From positions 1 through 5,658 of the forward strand of contig DASTCC010000048.1 in the NCBI GenBank assembly GCA_035711465.1: a stretch of DNA of 5,658 nt. Direction: 5' to 3'. Shown here piece after piece: positions 4,230 to 5,658 of this stretch. Source of the stretch: DASTCC01 sp035711465. Lineage in GTDB: Bacteria > Acidobacteriota > Vicinamibacteria > Vicinamibacterales > SCN-69-37. Each line of letters begins with the position of its first letter. Position 1 is the stretch's first letter. The notes under the pieces are model-generated. The model saw nothing but the letters and a program-made list of their open reading frames with translations, made no database searches and was not told where the DNA came from. Made by a program: the position numbers and the translations under genes.

Positions 4230-5658
4230 ATGTCTACGAATCGATGGTTTGCGTCCGTGCTGGTCGTTGCCGGCCTTGTCGCGCCGATCGCCGCTCAGAA
4301 TCCGCAGCAGCAGGGTGGTGCGCCGCCACCGCCGCCGGCGCAGGAAGGCGCCGCGCAGCAACCCGGTGGCGCCGCCGGCCGGCGTGCGCCTCGGCCGTAC
4401 GAACAGGTCATCCCCGCGCGCGCGCAGAGCGAGCGCGGCGCGCTGACCGTGCACAGGGTCGACGATCGGTACTTCTTCGAGGTCGGCTACGACATCCTCG
4501 GCCGTGACTGGCTGCTGGTGAGCCGGATTTCCGGCGTGCCGGCGGGCAGCGGCGGCTTCCAGAGCGCCGGCACCTCGCTCAACGAGCGGATGGTGCGCTG
4601 GGAGCGGGTCAACAACAACGTCCTGCTGCGCAGCATCAGCGTCGACGCGGTCGCCGACGAGTCGCTGCCGATCGCGCGGTCGGTGAGCCAGAACAACTTC
4701 GCGCCGATCCTGGCGTCGTTTCCGATCGCCGCCTTCGGCAAGGAGAACACCAGCGCGGTCATCGACGTCACCGACTTCTTCGCCGCCGACACCCCGGCCA
4801 TCTCCGGTTTGTCCGCCGCCAGCCGCCGCACCTACGGCGTGCGCCGCTACGACACCGCGCGCAGCTACATCGGCGACATGCGCGCGTTCCCGATCAACGT
4901 CGAGGTTCGTCACGTGCAGACCTACGATGCGGCCGACCCGCCCGGCGATCGCACCGGCGGATCGGTGAGCCTCGAGATGCGGCAGTCGCTGGTGCTGCTG
5001 CCGAAGGAGCCGATGCGTCCGCGCCACTTCGATCCGCGTGTCGGCTACTTCACGGTCGCGCGCGTCAACTACGGGCTCGACACGCAGAAGGCGGCGACCG
5101 AGACGTTCATCACCCGCTGGCGGCTGGAGCCGAAGGATCCGGCCGCGTACGCGCGCGGCGAAGTCGTCGAGCCGGTGAAGCCGATCACCTACTACATCGA
5201 TCCGGCGACGCCGACCAGGTGGCGGCGCTACGTGAAGGAAGGCGTCGAGCAGTGGCAGTCAGTGTTCGAGAAGGCGGGGTTCAAGCGCGCGATCATCGCG
5301 AAGGATCCGCCGACCAAGCAGGAAGATCCCGACTGGGATCCCGATGACGCCCGCATCTCGATGGTGCGCTGGGCGGCAAGCCTGGTGCGCAACGCCGTCG
5401 GCCCGCACACGTCCGATCCGCGCACCGGCGAGATCCTCAACAGCGAGATCACCTGGTACCACAACCACATGCGCAGCTATCGCAACCGGCTGCTGCTCGA
5501 GACCGGCGCCGCCAATCCGGCGGCGCGCACGCTCGACATCCCCGAAGAGCTGATGGGGGAGACGATGCGGCAGGTGATCACGCACGAGATCGGCCATGCG
5601 CTCGGCCTGCAGCACAACATGGTGGCCAGCAGTTCGTTTCCGGTCGAGTCGCTGCGCG
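4230..5658 (+). CDS. Secreted zinc-dependent metalloprotease, DUF5118/DUF5117/DUF4953 type (C-terminus off the window)
   Basis: The frame is open from the ATG for 476 codons to the right edge, so the gene is partial; family members usually run to about 800 residues or more. Residues 1-22 are a signal peptide (MSTNRWFASVLVVAGLVAPI then AA), with cleavage likely near A22. A Gln/Pro/Gly/Ala-rich linker follows (23-56, including five consecutive prolines). Residues about 57-104 fit the short DUF5118 region and about 115-305 fit DUF5117 (TSLNERMVRWERVNNNVLLR; ITRWRLEPKDP at its end). From about 318 (ITYYIDPATPTRWRRYVKEG) the catalytic part begins, with HEIGHALGLQHN at 452-463. H452, H456 and H462 would bind zinc, with E453 as the general base. 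The Met-turn region lies beyond the edge. It should act in the periplasm or outside the cell; substrates are unknown. It starts 112 nt after the permease gene and has its own ribosome site and likely promoter. Confidence 0.93.
   Translation, partial: MSTNRWFASVLVVAGLVAPIAAQNPQQQGGAPPPPPAQEGAAQQPGGAAGRRAPRPYEQVIPARAQSERGALTVHRVDDRYFFEVGYDILGRDWLLVSRISGVPAGSGGFQSAGTSLNERMVRWERVNNNVLLRSISVDAVADESLPIARSVSQNNFAPILASFPIAAFGKENTSAVIDVTDFFAADTPAISGLSAASRRTYGVRRYDTARSYIGDMRAFPINVEVRHVQTYDAADPPGDRTGGSVSLEMRQSLVLLPKEPMRPRHFDPRVGYFTVARVNYGLDTQKAATETFITRWRLEPKDPAAYARGEVVEPVKPITYYIDPATPTRWRRYVKEGVEQWQSVFEKAGFKRAIIAKDPPTKQEDPDWDPDDARISMVRWAASLVRNAVGPHTSDPRTGEILNSEITWYHNHMRSYRNRLLLETGAANPAARTLDIPEELMGETMRQVITHEIGHALGLQHNMVASSSFPVESLR

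Noticed and set aside
3394..4446. 350-codon open frame on the plus strand
   Set aside because: It overlaps the end of the permease, the spacer and the start of the metalloprotease in a third frame. The composition is Arg/Gly/His-rich and family-less, while both overlapped genes have clear family motifs.
4086..5027. 313-codon open frame on the minus strand opposite the metalloprotease
   Set aside because: It mirrors the codon bias of the protease gene, has an Arg/Ala/Val-rich composition, and shows no motif or ribosome binding site.

Overview
The window is strongly GC-rich, with G or C at most third codon positions. It most resembles an acidobacterium, and the Vicinamibacteria are a reasonable guess. 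The main reason is a small PadR-type regulator followed directly by a duplicated FtsX/MacB-type permease with no ATPase. That pairing is the hallmark of the acidobacterial duplicated orphan permease (ADOP) family. A secreted DUF5117-type metalloprotease fits the same phylum. This assignment rests on recognising protein families, not on any marker gene.

Layout. (1) Positions 1-651, minus strand: a stress-type protein with a CsbD-like N-terminus, a domain like general stress protein 17M, and a long Gly/Ala-rich segment. Its C-terminus lies beyond the left edge. (2) Positions 652-1072: a divergent, regulation-dense intergenic region. It holds a sigma-54-type -24/-12 promoter for the stress gene, two small palindromes at enhancer distance, a heptamer repeat array with complementary arms, and two matching 21-bp palindromes just before padR. 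(3) Positions 1073-1408: the PadR-family repressor. (4) Positions 1418-4117: the ADOP permease, 9 nt after padR and almost certainly co-transcribed with it. (5) Positions 4118-4229: a short spacer with a -10-like hexamer, a perfect 14-bp palindrome and a ribosome binding site. (6) Position 4230 to the right edge: a secreted zinc metalloprotease of the DUF5118/DUF5117/DUF4953 type. It is cut off just after its HExxHxxGxxH zinc site.

How the parts may work together. PadR probably represses its own operon through the two palindromes, and the permease is the regulated output. The stress gene faces the other way under a different sigma factor, so it is probably an independent unit. The metalloprotease has its own leader and probably its own promoter. 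The protein families are all known. What deserves a second look is the regulatory and repeat architecture of the 652-1072 intergenic region, not a new gene system.
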